Virus record (IMG/VR): IMGVR_UViG_3300048919_000367
Coordinates: 1-47,390 of that record
Source of the DNA: a virus
Reading direction: 5' to 3' (one strand)
Length of the DNA stretch: 47,390 nucleotides
Part shown: one piece after another, positions 7,148 through 15,264 of the stretch
How the letters are laid out: every line of letters begins with the position of its first letter
How positions within the stretch are numbered: position 1 is the first letter of the stretch
Position numbers and translations under genes: made by a program
The notes under the pieces: generated by a model
Databases searched by the model: none
Told to the model about the DNA's origin: nothing
The model's input: the letters and a program-made list of their open reading frames with translations, nothing else

Positions 7148-8823
7148 TGGTATACCTCCTGACCGACCAGGTGAATCTGGAGCTTTGTCAACAGCGCACA
7201 CCATTCCTCAAAGCTCACATTAATCTCCGTCTCCCACGTATCCAGACCGCCGCTCTCGGGGTCGGTGTAAGTCGAAACGACCTTCACCAATTTCCCTCCG
7301 ACATCACCTGAGCGGATTACGTCGAAGATCATGTTTTCCAAGAAGTCGATATGGACAGGCTTAAATGTGAGCTGAATCTCTGAACAGGTGTCAAAACTCA
7401 TAACGATGGTTTTGGGGTTTGGCTCAAAATCGAAAACTGCGACCGAGCCAAGGGCATCGACATCTGGAGCTTGAACCGTGACGGCAGTCTCTTCAGTTAC
7501 CCATTCGTCGGAAATCGATGTTGAGCGATGACGATCATAATAGCTTTCGATCTTGCTGCGCTTCCTGTCAGCCTGCCATCCTGCCCGCTCGCGACGGTCG
7601 CATTCGGCACGGCCAATCACGGTGGTTGCCCTGGTGGTATCTGCAGCCAAGTAATCGACCAAGTCCGCAACTTCAGCTTCTTCGACAATCACACCCCAGG
7701 CAGCATAGTCAGCGCCTTCAGTTTCTATCTGATCTAGAAGCGACTGACCGCGATATTTCCTGCGATGGTATCCGCCAGTAAGTGGCTTTTCATTTACGGC
7801 TTCCGACAATGCGACCATCCACAGCTTCCAAAAATTGTGATGGAGATATCCAGGAAAGTCACCGAGGAATGCCCTTTGTGCTCTGATCCATGTGTCTGAG
7901 CGGACGACATATCGCTTATCATCGACGCCACCGATATTAAGCTCACGCAAGTACGATGGTTTGTAACCGGCATTAATGTGCTGTGGCGAAGGAGCCTGAA
8001 GCTCCACGGTAAATTCGTATACCCCGACTGGCCGACCACGCTTTGCTTCGTGGATCGGCTTACCTGATGCCTTAAAGCGCCGAACAGAATCGTAATCTTC
8101 ATGGTGACTGAGGACGACGGATGTCAATTTTCCGATATTGTAACGACCATGCTCATCGCGAGCGAAGTCGACGATATCGGCCAACTCGTCCGGCGTAATC
8201 GGGATACAAAACCGGTTATCCGATCCGGCAACCCATTTCCTCTTTGAAGCTTCCAGCGCCAGCCATTTGTAGATTGCCGTCGAATATTTGCTGGATTTTT
8301 TAGCGACGATGGCGGCCAGCTCGATGTGAGCATAGGCCTTCATATCGCTCATCAACTTCCTGATTGGCTCAGGAAACGACCAGGCAATGTATTCATCCTT
8401 CTTAGTGACCCTGCGCCAGGTATCGATCATGGAAACGCCACTATAGAGATTTTCGGCCGATCCGAACGATATCTCCACCGATTTCAGCTTTTTAAGGCTG
8501 TCCAGGACTTCAGCTGTCTTTGTAAACTCGCCAACAAATCGGCGAAGTGCTGATGTTGGAATTTCGTATTCACGGTGGGTCATCGCTGGATCGACGTCGT
8601 AAGTCCAGGACAGCACCATTTCCCACACCGCTACATCTAAGCTGGTCAGAGCGACACCTTCTGATTTGATGCCCATAAGCAGCTCTGCAGGTCGTGGGCT
8701 TTCAGGTGCCAGGGCTTTAAATGATCCCGGATCATCAACAATCGATTTTAGGCTGCCTCGTGTTGACGGTCTGAACTTTTGGCGCTTTGCTGGTGGTTTA
8801 GGGACAGGCCTCTGGATGGTCAT
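7144..8823 (-). CDS. rep: Rep_3-type plasmid replication initiator (559 aa)
   Basis: The N-terminal ~330 residues read as a Rep_3-superfamily initiator with two winged-helix domains. The diagnostic stretch is at about 162-190: AYAHIEL..., KSSKYSTAIYKWLALE, matching the 'Y..I.L......SKYS.RLYELL' signature of iteron-plasmid Rep proteins. TPDELADIVDF follows as the next helix. The C-terminal ~220 residues have no recognised domain and make it longer than typical plasmid Reps (230-400 aa). The start is set at MTIQRP (8823), not the upstream ATG at 8880, because the latter would place an iteron inside the gene. Iterons sit directly upstream. No primase, helicase or lambda O/P-like gene exists elsewhere, so this should drive phage replication. 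Confidence 0.75.
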   Translation of the reverse strand: MTIQRPVPKPPAKRQKFRPSTRGSLKSIVDDPGSFKALAPESPRPAELLMGIKSEGVALTSLDVAVWEMVLSWTYDVDPAMTHREYEIPTSALRRFVGEFTKTAEVLDSLKKLKSVEISFGSAENLYSGVSMIDTWRRVTKKDEYIAWSFPEPIRKLMSDMKAYAHIELAAIVAKKSSKYSTAIYKWLALEASKRKWVAGSDNRFCIPITPDELADIVDFARDEHGRYNIGKLTSVVLSHHEDYDSVRRFKASGKPIHEAKRGRPVGVYEFTVELQAPSPQHINAGYKPSYLRELNIGGVDDKRYVVRSDTWIRAQRAFLGDFPGYLHHNFWKLWMVALSEAVNEKPLTGGYHRRKYRGQSLLDQIETEGADYAAWGVIVEEAEVADLVDYLAADTTRATTVIGRAECDRRERAGWQADRKRSKIESYYDRHRSTSISDEWVTEETAVTVQAPDVDALGSVAVFDFEPNPKTIVMSFDTCSEIQLTFKPVHIDFLENMIFDVIRSGDVGGKLVKVVSTYTDPESGGLDTWETEINVSFEEWCALLTKLQIHLVGQEVYQ

Positions 8824-8862
8824 AGGTTTATTCTCGAATGGATATATTCCTATGATTTTGTT

Positions 8863-8997
8863 CGGCGGAAATAAATGCAAGAACTATTTATTTCCGCTTC
8901 AAAGTGACGGCGGGAATAAATCAAATATAGCTCTGGGAAAATGGGAATAAATAGAAATGTTGACATGGCCCGTCCTGGGAAAACGGGAATAAATCAA
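8863..8997. repeat. ori: Iteron array, probable replication origin
   Basis: At least five copies of (A/C)GGGAATAAAT-type repeats precede rep: 8863-8876 (CGGCGGAAATAAAT), an inverted copy at 8886-8897 (ATTTATTTCCGC), 8908-8921 (CGGCGGGAATAAAT), 8941-8952 and 8983-8994. The last two are part of a longer ~32-bp direct repeat that begins CTGGGAAAA and ends at TTGACA. Repeats upstream of a Rep_3 gene, with one copy inverted near the rep start, fit an iteron origin plus an autorepression site. Spacing is irregular and no DnaA box is obvious. Confidence 0.7.
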
Positions 8998-9204
8998 CGT
9001 TGACAAATCCATATAAACTAAGGGTTTTGCCCTGTTTGGAGCGCCTGGTTTCGCATTAATACAAGAGAGGATGAAAATAGCCCATCTTTAGGCTACACCT
9101 TTTGCCGTGACAGCTGCGCTGTAAAGAGGGTGGAAAGTGGTGATCCTCTTGCCCAGCAATCCATCTCGTCAATTACTCCGACGAGCGCTTAAGAGCCGAA
9201 CCGG
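8998..9204. other. Gap between iterons and next gene, no gene seen
   Basis: About 200 bp without a credible reading frame. TTGACA occurs at 9000 without a matching -10 hexamer at normal spacing. It could hold an origin melting region or a small copy-control RNA, but no clear terminator hairpin or AT-rich repeat supports either. Confidence 0.4.
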
Positions 9205-9534
9205 TCAGCTCAGTGGAATTCGTCGTCTGGAAGTGAACTGGGCCAAGTAGCGTACGAAATCCGCTACGGGTTTACGAGCATCGTCGGCGATGAGGTTTTG
9301 TTCGATTTTGTCTGCAATTTCCATAATAGCGTCAAACGCTGACGTCGTCGGCCCGTCGTATTCCCCTGACGCGATCATTTCATCCAGCTGAGAAGCGATG
9401 AACTGACCTTCCTGTGGCATGTCCATATCGAAAAACGTAAGCGGCAATTCAACGCCATACTCTTCAATCAGCGCAGCTGTAATGTCAGTCATTCCATACT
9501 CCATTTTGCGACGAAGCAAGTTAATGTCCGTCAT
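9205..9534 (-). CDS. Hypothetical acidic protein (109 aa)
   Basis: No family is recognised. It is acidic and helical (FDAIMEIADKIEQNL) with a basic C-terminus. Two starts are possible. The ATG at 9534 has no ribosome site, but its context GTTGACATGACGGACA is identical to that of the gene starting at 46500. The ATG at 9492 has a good GGAG 8 nt upstream and would give 95 aa. It is the first minus-strand gene left of the divergent control region at 9535-9733 and may be the earliest gene of the replication operon. Confidence 0.55.
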   Translation of the reverse strand: MTDINLLRRKMEYGMTDITAALIEEYGVELPLTFFDMDMPQEGQFIASQLDEMIASGEYDGPTTSAFDAIMEIADKIEQNLIADDARKPVADFVRYLAQFTSRRRIPLS

Positions 9535-9598
9535 GTCAACATTGTCAAAGGTCTGGAAAAGACTGATGTTTCTCGTTTACGAACACAGTTACCAAAAC

Positions 9599-9648
9599 CT
9601 AAAATAAGTTATTTCAAGTCTTCTTACCTTTTATTCAAATTATTTTAG
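9599..9648. promoter_or_regulatory. AT-rich inverted repeat in divergent promoter region
   Basis: CTAAAATAA (9599-9607) and TTATTTTAG (9640-9648) form a perfect 9-bp inverted repeat around a T-rich centre. The region 9535-9733 separates a minus-strand gene from a plus-strand gene and is notably A/T-rich, as expected for promoters. The left half resembles the AACCTAAAA box at 46562 in the other divergent region. Confidence 0.4.
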
Positions 9649-9670
9649 TTTTACCTATGAAAAACACCGC

Positions 9671-9731
9671 GTTTCTTGCATCGCCCCGTCTCAATGTGAC
9701 GGTAGACAGATCACAGTGTGACGGGAGACGG
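9671..9731 (+). promoter_or_regulatory. GTTTCTTGCA motif and two TGTGACGG repeats
   Basis: GTTTCTTGCA at 9671 is a variant of the phage's recurring GWWTCTTGCA element and lies 63 nt before the ATG at 9734. It is followed by two direct repeats, TGTGACGGTAGACAG (9695-9709) and TGTGACGGGAGACGG (9717-9731), spaced 22 bp start to start (two helical turns). The second abuts the start codon and may serve as an operator or overlap the ribosome site. Confidence 0.45.
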
Positions 9732-9733
9732 TA

Positions 9734-10171
9734 ATGAGACCAGAGGAATATGTCAGCGCAGGGGCTGCTCGGACGGCTCGCTGGAGAGCAAGCGTTAAGA
9801 AGCGAGCGGTTCCGGAAACGGATGACCTTGATACAGCGATAGCTGCGGCTTTTTCCGCGTTCATTGGCCATTACCAGCGCAGCACACTGCTGGAACACCA
9901 ACAAGCTGCGACCGGCATGGTGCGCCTGATCGGAAAAGCTCTTCAAGATGCCGGTTACTGCGGCGACGAGGCTCTACGACGTGCTGAGAACAGGCTGTAC
10001 TACCTGCAAATGTCATCCCGGTATCCTGACGCCTCGGCAAAGCAAAAGCGGCTCTGGGAGCTTGGCCCTGGGCTGGAAGATGACGGTTTCCACGATGAGG
10101 AGCCTGATCCTGACGCGGTAGATGACGTCGAGTTTGACCCGACTGATGAAGTGGCGATGGAGGATGTCTGA
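9734..10171 (+). CDS. Hypothetical protein (145 aa)
   Basis: No family is recognised. The N-terminal two thirds is helical and Ala/Arg-rich (AAAFSAFIGHYQRSTLLEHQQ); the C-terminal 35 residues are very acidic (DGFHDEEPDPDAVDDVEFDP). An acidic tail on a small phage protein can mimic DNA or act as a chaperone tail, but there is no direct evidence. It is followed after 2 bp by the next gene, so the two are coexpressed. Start ATG; the preceding repeat GGGAGACGG can serve as ribosome site. Confidence 0.6.
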   Translation: MRPEEYVSAGAARTARWRASVKKRAVPETDDLDTAIAAAFSAFIGHYQRSTLLEHQQAATGMVRLIGKALQDAGYCGDEALRRAENRLYYLQMSSRYPDASAKQKRLWELGPGLEDDGFHDEEPDPDAVDDVEFDPTDEVAMEDV

Positions 10172-10173
10172 AA

Positions 10174-10530
10174 ATGACGAAATCTGGTCACTCCCCCCGT
10201 TACTCCGTAGTTTCGGAACGAATTTATCAGACTTTGAATCTCGTATGTCGAATCGCACAGTGTGACGATCCAGCTGCGCTCGTACGCGCTCACAAGGCGG
10301 TAATGTGGTTGGCCGATCAGGATGAAGATCAAGCGCAGATCAAAAATGGCTTGGGCTTTTCGAAGTCGGACACTAAGTCCGGCCGTAACCTGGCGAAAAT
10401 TCCAACTCGTCAGGTCGTCCTATCCACGATCTTAGGTCCATGGGCCGTTGTCCTGGCTCGGAAGTACCGTCGCCAGCTACCGCATAGACTGCTTGTCGAC
10501 CAACCCAAAAAGCCGTCACCAAAAATCTGA
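10174..10530 (+). CDS. Hypothetical protein (118 aa)
   Basis: No family is recognised. A helical N-terminal half (VSERIYQTLNLVCRIAQCDDPAALVRAHKAV) is followed by a basic C-terminus ending KKPSPKI, compatible with nucleic-acid binding. It begins 2 bp after the preceding acidic protein, so the pair is translated together; an acidic/basic pair could form a complex, which is inference from charge only. Confidence 0.55.
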   Translation: MTKSGHSPRYSVVSERIYQTLNLVCRIAQCDDPAALVRAHKAVMWLADQDEDQAQIKNGLGFSKSDTKSGRNLAKIPTRQVVLSTILGPWAVVLARKYRRQLPHRLLVDQPKKPSPKI

Positions 10531-10585
10531 TTGGCCGTTTCCGCCGATCATAGGACTCTACTCCTATCGAATTCGGATATTTAAA

Positions 10586-11191
10586 ATGGCCACGACGACA
10601 CGTAACGACACTACCTATTCATCGACACTGCTCCGACTTCACGTTCTTGAAGAGGTCATGAAGGCCGTTCGGACGGAGATGGAGGCCCTTTGGGACGCCT
10701 TGGAAGACCTTGAACCAGGCGGTGGTGGTTCTGGCGATCAAGATCGTATCTATAACATCACAGTTAAAGGTGGTCAGGTCGGGATGATTGATGATGTCCC
10801 GCAGGGGCCGTCCATATATGACGATTTTTCGATGCACCAGTCGATTTGGGGTACGCATCCAGATTTATTCACTGCACTGGCAGCCATGGATATCTCTGGT
10901 ACTGCGACATCCATGGCTCCATTGGCAGAAAAGATTGCCAGCCCCTGGCAAAACCCCGGTAGTCTTGCGATGACTTTTTGGACGTCTGGCAAGTCGATCT
11001 TGACATTGCTTGTCGGTAGTAATCCGTCAGCCACTCAAATGTATGATGCGATTATCGACGCTGGCTCGATATCCACGCTCGCATTTGGTAATCCGACTAA
11101 TGCTGCATCAATGGTGTCCTCGGGCGACAGTCTCTACGAGATGATAGATGATTTGGAATCTCGCGTTTCACGGCTGGAGAGCTTCACTTGA
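10586..11191 (+). CDS. Hypothetical coiled-coil-ended protein (201 aa)
   Basis: No family is recognised. Short coiled-coil segments lie at both ends (LRLHVLEEVMKAVRTEMEAL and DDLESRVSRLESF), with a Gly/Ser-rich linker (PGGGGSGDQ) and a Ser/Thr/Ala-rich middle. This pattern is common in minor virion proteins and fibre-like proteins. The start ATGGCC at 10586 was chosen because it begins after the preceding gene's stop; its ribosome site is poor. A hairpin ATAGGA/TCCTAT lies in the leader. A strong terminator-like structure follows. Confidence 0.5.
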   Translation: MATTTRNDTTYSSTLLRLHVLEEVMKAVRTEMEALWDALEDLEPGGGGSGDQDRIYNITVKGGQVGMIDDVPQGPSIYDDFSMHQSIWGTHPDLFTALAAMDISGTATSMAPLAEKIASPWQNPGSLAMTFWTSGKSILTLLVGSNPSATQMYDAIIDAGSISTLAFGNPTNAASMVSSGDSLYEMIDDLESRVSRLESFT

Positions 11192-11204
11192 CCCACTCAT
11201 CGCC

Positions 11205-11296
11205 AGACCCAACCATATTCAACATCGAGGCTGCGTCACTTCCTTCAGCGCCTCCAACTGGCCTGGCGCGGAGTTCTGCAGCCGGGTCTTTTTTTT
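11205..11296 (+). terminator. Terminator with coaxial stems and eight-T tract
   Basis: GCAGCC (11278-11283) directly abuts GGGTCT (11284-11289) and a tract of eight T. Their partners are GGCTGC (11229-11234) and AGACCC (11205-11210), so two 6-bp stems can stack before the U tract. A smaller CGCC/GGCG hairpin lies within. It is a plausible terminator for the gene ending at 11191, and the ~90-nt fold could also yield a small RNA. Confidence 0.5.
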
Positions 11297-11309
11297 GTGA
11301 GGTGAGTTG

Positions 11310-12143
11310 ATGCTGCAAATAGGCTTACAATTCGATCAGCGTGCCGTTGAACGGCAATTGACCGCTATCGGTCGCCAACATATTCCAAAAGCCTTGGCTA
11401 AAACCGTCAATGACATGGCATTCGGCGTAAAACGCGACCTTGAAGATGAAGTTATCCGAAATGTGGATCGGCCAACAAGCTTCACCCGAAATCCCTGGAA
11501 AATCACAAAGGCCAAAGCTCCTGACGGTGATCGAATGTTCGCCAGGATCGAAGCAAAGCCGATCCAGAACGGGTATTTCTACTACATGATCACCGGTGAC
11601 CAGCGCCAACCGGGTGACCCTGGTACAGGACGGCACGACATCCTTGCTTACTCATCCAAGCCTACGGCTGCTGGTGGCGCGTTCCGACCGACATTTTTCA
11701 AGAACACGGTTTCGAAGGCGAAGCAGGAAAAGACGGATCGTCAGAACCTGAGGCAGCAACGGGCTGGTCGGAGTGGTCAGGGTCGTCTTCCACCATCATT
11801 GAAGTGGGTTTCAGCTTCGCGCAACCGGCCCGGCACTTTTTCTGGTGAAGTCAACGGCACCTTTGGCTACTGGCAGCGTCCAAAACGATATCTCAAGACA
11901 GAACGTGATCGTATCATCGGTCGCGCCAGAGCATTACCAGGCCATGTTTCAAATGTTGGAAGCCGGGGAGGCTCTAATCACCCTTGGACCAAACCTGGTG
12001 AACACCTGACGCTTTTGCTGGCATTCAAGGATCGGACAAAGGGTACACCAACCCTCGATTACAATGGACGCATGCGAACTGCAGCATCACGTCTCCTGTC
12101 GCAGAATGCCTTCTGGTCGAACTATCGATCAGTGGCTCCCTGA
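11310..12143 (+). CDS. Possible virion morphogenesis / minor tail Z-like protein (277 aa)
   Basis: The N-terminus (FDQRAVERQLTAIGRQHIPKALAKTVNDMA) resembles the opening of lambda gpZ-type minor tail or virion morphogenesis proteins, in which a helix of 'IPKAL..A.N..A' is typical. The rest is basic and rich in Arg, Gly and aromatics and has no catalytic motif. Start ATG at 11310 with GAGGTGAG upstream. If it is a structural protein its location is odd: about 7 kb before the terminase and away from the tail genes. Alternative: a DNA-binding moron. Moderate to low certainty. Confidence 0.35.
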   Translation: MLQIGLQFDQRAVERQLTAIGRQHIPKALAKTVNDMAFGVKRDLEDEVIRNVDRPTSFTRNPWKITKAKAPDGDRMFARIEAKPIQNGYFYYMITGDQRQPGDPGTGRHDILAYSSKPTAAGGAFRPTFFKNTVSKAKQEKTDRQNLRQQRAGRSGQGRLPPSLKWVSASRNRPGTFSGEVNGTFGYWQRPKRYLKTERDRIIGRARALPGHVSNVGSRGGSNHPWTKPGEHLTLLLAFKDRTKGTPTLDYNGRMRTAASRLLSQNAFWSNYRSVAP

Positions 12144-12156
12144 TCGGCCGTAATTC

Positions 12157-12205
12157 GTATCTTGCATCGCCGCCGACAAAAATTCTCCCAGGTCAACTGG
12201 GAGAA
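12157..12205 (+). promoter_or_regulatory. GTATCTTGCA motif, operator-like element and ribosome-site hairpin
   Basis: Three signals precede the AbiEii-like gene. GTATCTTGCA (12157-12166) lies 54 nt from the ATG. CGCCGCCGACAAAAATT (12168-12184) is a copy, in minus orientation, of the phage-wide AATTTnCGTCGGCGG element. TTCTCCCAG/CTGGGAGAA (12183-12191 and 12197-12205) is a perfect 9-bp hairpin with a 5-nt loop whose 3' arm contains the GGGAGAA ribosome site. Together they suggest tight transcriptional and translational control. Confidence 0.6.
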
Positions 12206-12210
12206 CCAAA

Positions 12211-13266
12211 ATGTCAAAAGACACCCTGATCGATGTTGAAGGAAGAAAGCTTAAGCAACGTATTGATGCGGCTTGTTATGCCGTAAATCCTGCAACCCGT
12301 GAACGCGTCCGCATTATGGATGCACAAAGGGCCCTAACCAGGGCGACAGGCGAAGAGGTCCTGCGCGGCATCCTGGCAGGTATAAAGACAGAACCACTCA
12401 TCAAGGGCGGCTACGCATATCCGCAGCAGCTCAGAGAGACTGCTGACATCGATCTCCTTTTCATGCGCGAGATTGAGCCTTGGGAGATCGTCCGATCATT
12501 CGACAACATGCGTGCTGACATGGCAGACAAAGGCATGAAGCTGGTCGACTATGCAGAGAAGCCAAAGGTGATGACCGTCAACGGTCAGGTCGTCCATCGT
12601 TACGAATTCAAGATCGCCGTTGGTCCTTCTCAGATCAAAAACCATATCGACGTTTCGTGGGGCGGAAAATACAAATTCCCGCGACATCGCTCACCCAAGC
12701 GGTACAGCTCGCCTTTCTATGCTGGCCAGAAACCGATCATCGGCCATTTTCAGTCGATGGAATCTCAGGCTGCCGATAAGCTGGTTGCGATCCTCAATCC
12801 TAACACGACCCGATGGAAGGACTTTTCAGACCTTGCCCTGTTGAAATCCATGAATTTGGATCAGCAGGTCATCGCGTCCGAAGTCATCTGGAAACTGTCG
12901 ACCACCTTCGGCGATCCCGACCAGGTTATGGCTGCCTTGATCGAAAAGCCGGAGACGCTGAAGTATGAGTACATCAAGGCGAAGGCTGAAACATTCGAGA
13001 AATGGCTGGCGAAGTCTGGTCCAGCTCGGCACAAGATCGACTTCATCGGCACAATGCAGTCCGTTCGCCAGTTCTATAGCTCAATTAGGCAGATTATCGG
13101 CGCAGCCCGCGTCCGTAAGGTCGAAGGCATCAATCCGTCCATCGATGACGTCCGCAAGGCCTTCAGGAAAGCTCAGGCGGATAAGGATACGGGCAAACAG
13201 GTTGTCACCCTGTCGGACTACAAGCTCAAGCCTGGCTCCGATCTCCAGACGCAGTTGAAACGATAA
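12211..13266 (+). CDS. AbiEii-like nucleotidyltransferase (DUF1814 type), orphan
   Basis: Motifs of the AbiEii/AbiGii nucleotidyltransferase family are visible: LIKGGYAYPQQLRETADIDLLF (Lys65-Gly-Gly, then Asp79-x-Asp81), a third acidic position in KNHIDVSW, and SMESQAADKLVAIL followed by RWKDFSDLALL. AbiEii is the toxin of type IV toxin-antitoxin and abortive-infection systems and transfers nucleotides to targets such as tRNA. The usual upstream AbiEi antitoxin (winged-helix) is absent; neither neighbour resembles it. The gene has its own leader and a strong terminator, as expected for a lysogenic moron. It may provide superinfection immunity. Activity and target are inferred from the family. 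Confidence 0.72.
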   Translation: MSKDTLIDVEGRKLKQRIDAACYAVNPATRERVRIMDAQRALTRATGEEVLRGILAGIKTEPLIKGGYAYPQQLRETADIDLLFMREIEPWEIVRSFDNMRADMADKGMKLVDYAEKPKVMTVNGQVVHRYEFKIAVGPSQIKNHIDVSWGGKYKFPRHRSPKRYSSPFYAGQKPIIGHFQSMESQAADKLVAILNPNTTRWKDFSDLALLKSMNLDQQVIASEVIWKLSTTFGDPDQVMAALIEKPETLKYEYIKAKAETFEKWLAKSGPARHKIDFIGTMQSVRQFYSSIRQIIGAARVRKVEGINPSIDDVRKAFRKAQADKDTGKQVVTLSDYKLKPGSDLQTQLKR

Positions 13267-13270
13267 CGTT

Positions 13271-13293
13271 AAAGGGCCTTCGGGCCCTTTTTC
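13271..13293 (+). terminator. Strong rho-independent terminator
   Basis: AAAGGGCC-TTCG-GGCCCTTT (13271-13290) followed by further T residues: an 8-bp stem with a stable UUCG tetraloop, four bases after the stop codon of the AbiEii-like gene. Confidence 0.92.
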
Positions 13294-13294
13294 A

Positions 13295-13317
13295 TTTGTG
13301 TAATTTTCGTGGCGGCC
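13295..13317 (+). promoter_or_regulatory. TTTGTGTAATTT / CGTGGCGG operator-like element
   Basis: TTTGTGTAATTT followed by TCGTGGCGGCC matches the dispersed element at 36956, 42289 and 44016. It lies directly after the terminator and about 80 bp before the gene at 13398, oriented with it. It may combine a -10-like TAATTT with an operator. Confidence 0.5.
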
Positions 13318-13397
13318 AATGTCGATTCCATTTGCGCCGATGAGATTTTGACCCAACCATTTCATCAGAGACAAAAATCCAAAAGGAAACCTCTGTT

Positions 13398-14480
13398 ATG
13401 AAGGAAGTATCAAACCAAGAAATTCGTGCAATCGAAGACCGTGAGCTTCGTGAACTCGTTCGTTACGAGAAGCTGATCGCCTGGGGTAGGTCCGGAGCAC
13501 TGCGTAAAGCTGCGGAAGCTTACTACGCTCAGATCGCTCAGGCTGAAAAGGCTAAGGCCGTTGCAAAACTCCGTGTTGCCCAGATTGAAGTGATCGAGAC
13601 CACAACTGCAAAATGGGATGCTCGCGCAGTCCGTAATGCCATTGCCGTCGAAAATGCAGCCAGACAGCAGGCAGCAACAGTCGAGCGTCAGGCGATCCAA
13701 GAGGCTGTCGATGAGGTCCTGGCGCTGGAAAAGATCGTGCCGGAAAAAGATATCGAAGATATCCTTTCGCAACTTTCAGCTGCACTCGACATCGAGCTGC
13801 CCACATCTGCGGACAGAGCCGATATCTGTCAGCGTGGGCCTAAGACTATGGAAGATTTGAAGCGTGAATTGGGGCCGTCTCTGGCCACTTTCTTCACCAA
13901 TCCGGTTGAGTCCACGCAAAAAGCTGCAGATGAGTACAAGGTGGCGCAGGAGTTAATCGACGACGTTCGTCGCACTGCGATGTTACAGGGTATGATGATC
14001 GACGAGGCGACGTCGCAAAAGTTTGAGGATGCAGGAGCTACACGTCAGACAGCTGAGGACAAGCTCACCGCCTTTATTAAAGAACTGATAGACCGGGTGA
14101 ATTTCCCGCTTGGTAAAGTCGAATGGGTCGAGCCAAAGCGTGGTGAGGTCATGCCGATCCAGGAAGTTCACGCGACCATCGCGGCATTGCACGATGAGCC
14201 TCCTACAACAAGCCGTTGTAGCCCACCGACCGTCGAATGGTTGATGGATAAGATAGACGTGTTCGATTCCGACACTGTTGATTGGCTGGATAGATATCAT
14301 CCGGAGCCAGAACACGTTGATGCCGAAACCTTAGAAATCGGTAAGGGCGTCCTGTGTGAGCCTTATGATGCAGGACTGACCCTTGAGCAGATTAGATCGA
14401 TTTCTTCGTCTAGTAAGCCTCCAGACCAGCCGAGGACGCCTATGACTCGTGAAGAGGCGTTGGTTATGATGGCGACCTGA
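13398..14480 (+). CDS. Hypothetical coiled-coil protein (360 aa)
   Basis: No family is recognised. The N-terminal ~120 residues are a long charged helix (EDRELRELVRYEKL, EKAKAVAKLRVAQIEV), probably coiled coil; the middle has regular helices (ELIDDVRRTAMLQGMM) and the C-terminus is acidic and low-complexity with proline. No membrane segment or enzyme motif is seen. AAAGGAAAC precedes the ATG. It is transcribed separately from the AbiEii-like gene because a strong terminator lies between them. It may be a scaffold-like phage protein or a partner of the accessory cassette. Confidence 0.55.
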   Translation: MKEVSNQEIRAIEDRELRELVRYEKLIAWGRSGALRKAAEAYYAQIAQAEKAKAVAKLRVAQIEVIETTTAKWDARAVRNAIAVENAARQQAATVERQAIQEAVDEVLALEKIVPEKDIEDILSQLSAALDIELPTSADRADICQRGPKTMEDLKRELGPSLATFFTNPVESTQKAADEYKVAQELIDDVRRTAMLQGMMIDEATSQKFEDAGATRQTAEDKLTAFIKELIDRVNFPLGKVEWVEPKRGEVMPIQEVHATIAALHDEPPTTSRCSPPTVEWLMDKIDVFDSDTVDWLDRYHPEPEHVDAETLEIGKGVLCEPYDAGLTLEQIRSISSSSKPPDQPRTPMTREEALVMMAT

Positions 14481-14527
14481 GGTGGATCGTCGACAACATG
14501 GTGGCAAAGCCCCCCGAGGCGATTGAT

Positions 14528-15121
14528 TTACGCTGAATTTTCCGGCCAAGGATCAGGCGGAAAATTCAGATGATCATCGAGATCGTGGTCAAATAGACCC
14601 TCCTCAATCAGGAAGGTCTTCCACTCTGCAGCGGCATCTTCAAACAAGTTCAGTACAGAACGCGTCTGGCCATCTTCGATGATATAAACGTATGCATTGG
14701 CTTTGAAATTCTCTGGAAAGGGCTGACCAACTTTTATTGGTGGGTCGAATTTGATTGAGCGACCAGTGCCTATGTTCAAGGATTTAGACCTGGTGAGTAG
14801 CACATGCTTTGCGTGGTTCGCGATGTCACGACAAAGAGCGAGACTTGAAATTCGATCCTTGTTTTTTGCGTCAAAGCCTTGCAGATCAACCTCATTTTTA
14901 GGCGAGATCGCTTTTCCTGTCAGCCGCTTATGGTGGTCATCATTTACCGCCCTGAGCACCCAATCCGCCAGATGTGTCGCGTCGACGGCACAATCCATCG
15001 CTGCATAGGCCATCGCGGTCGACGAGTTACCACTGCGTAGCCGGTCAATGTCGTGAATTAGCTTATGATAAAGGTCGGTAGGTGTTTTTAGACCGAAAGT
15101 TTGGTTCTGGTTTCGCCTCAC
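14528..15121 (-). CDS. HEPN-like protein, possible defence moron (197 aa)
   Basis: The helical sequence AAMDCAVDATHLADWVL, about 45 residues, then LCRDIANHAKH resembles a group of HEPN-fold proteins of unknown function; Arg98-x4-His103 (RDIANH) fits the HEPN RNase Rx4-6H signature. HEPN proteins are frequent toxins and defence RNases. The start is GTG at 15121 with GGAG 6 nt upstream. It is on the minus strand, convergent with the preceding plus gene and followed upstream by a DUF3800 gene on the same strand. A catalytic role is inferred; the Rx4H could be structural. Confidence 0.5.
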   Translation of the reverse strand: MRRNQNQTFGLKTPTDLYHKLIHDIDRLRSGNSSTAMAYAAMDCAVDATHLADWVLRAVNDDHHKRLTGKAISPKNEVDLQGFDAKNKDRISSLALCRDIANHAKHVLLTRSKSLNIGTGRSIKFDPPIKVGQPFPENFKANAYVYIIEDGQTRSVLNLFEDAAAEWKTFLIEEGLFDHDLDDHLNFPPDPWPENSA

Positions 15122-15264
15122 GCTGGCTCCGCTGTGGAAATATTTAGTTAGTCTAAAACAAACACATATCGTGTCGATGACTGACAGGTAGTTGCGAATC
15201 TCGCAACTAGACTCTACGTTTTCATTGTCGGTTGGACGAACTCCTGGGTTCCACCAGACCGCCT

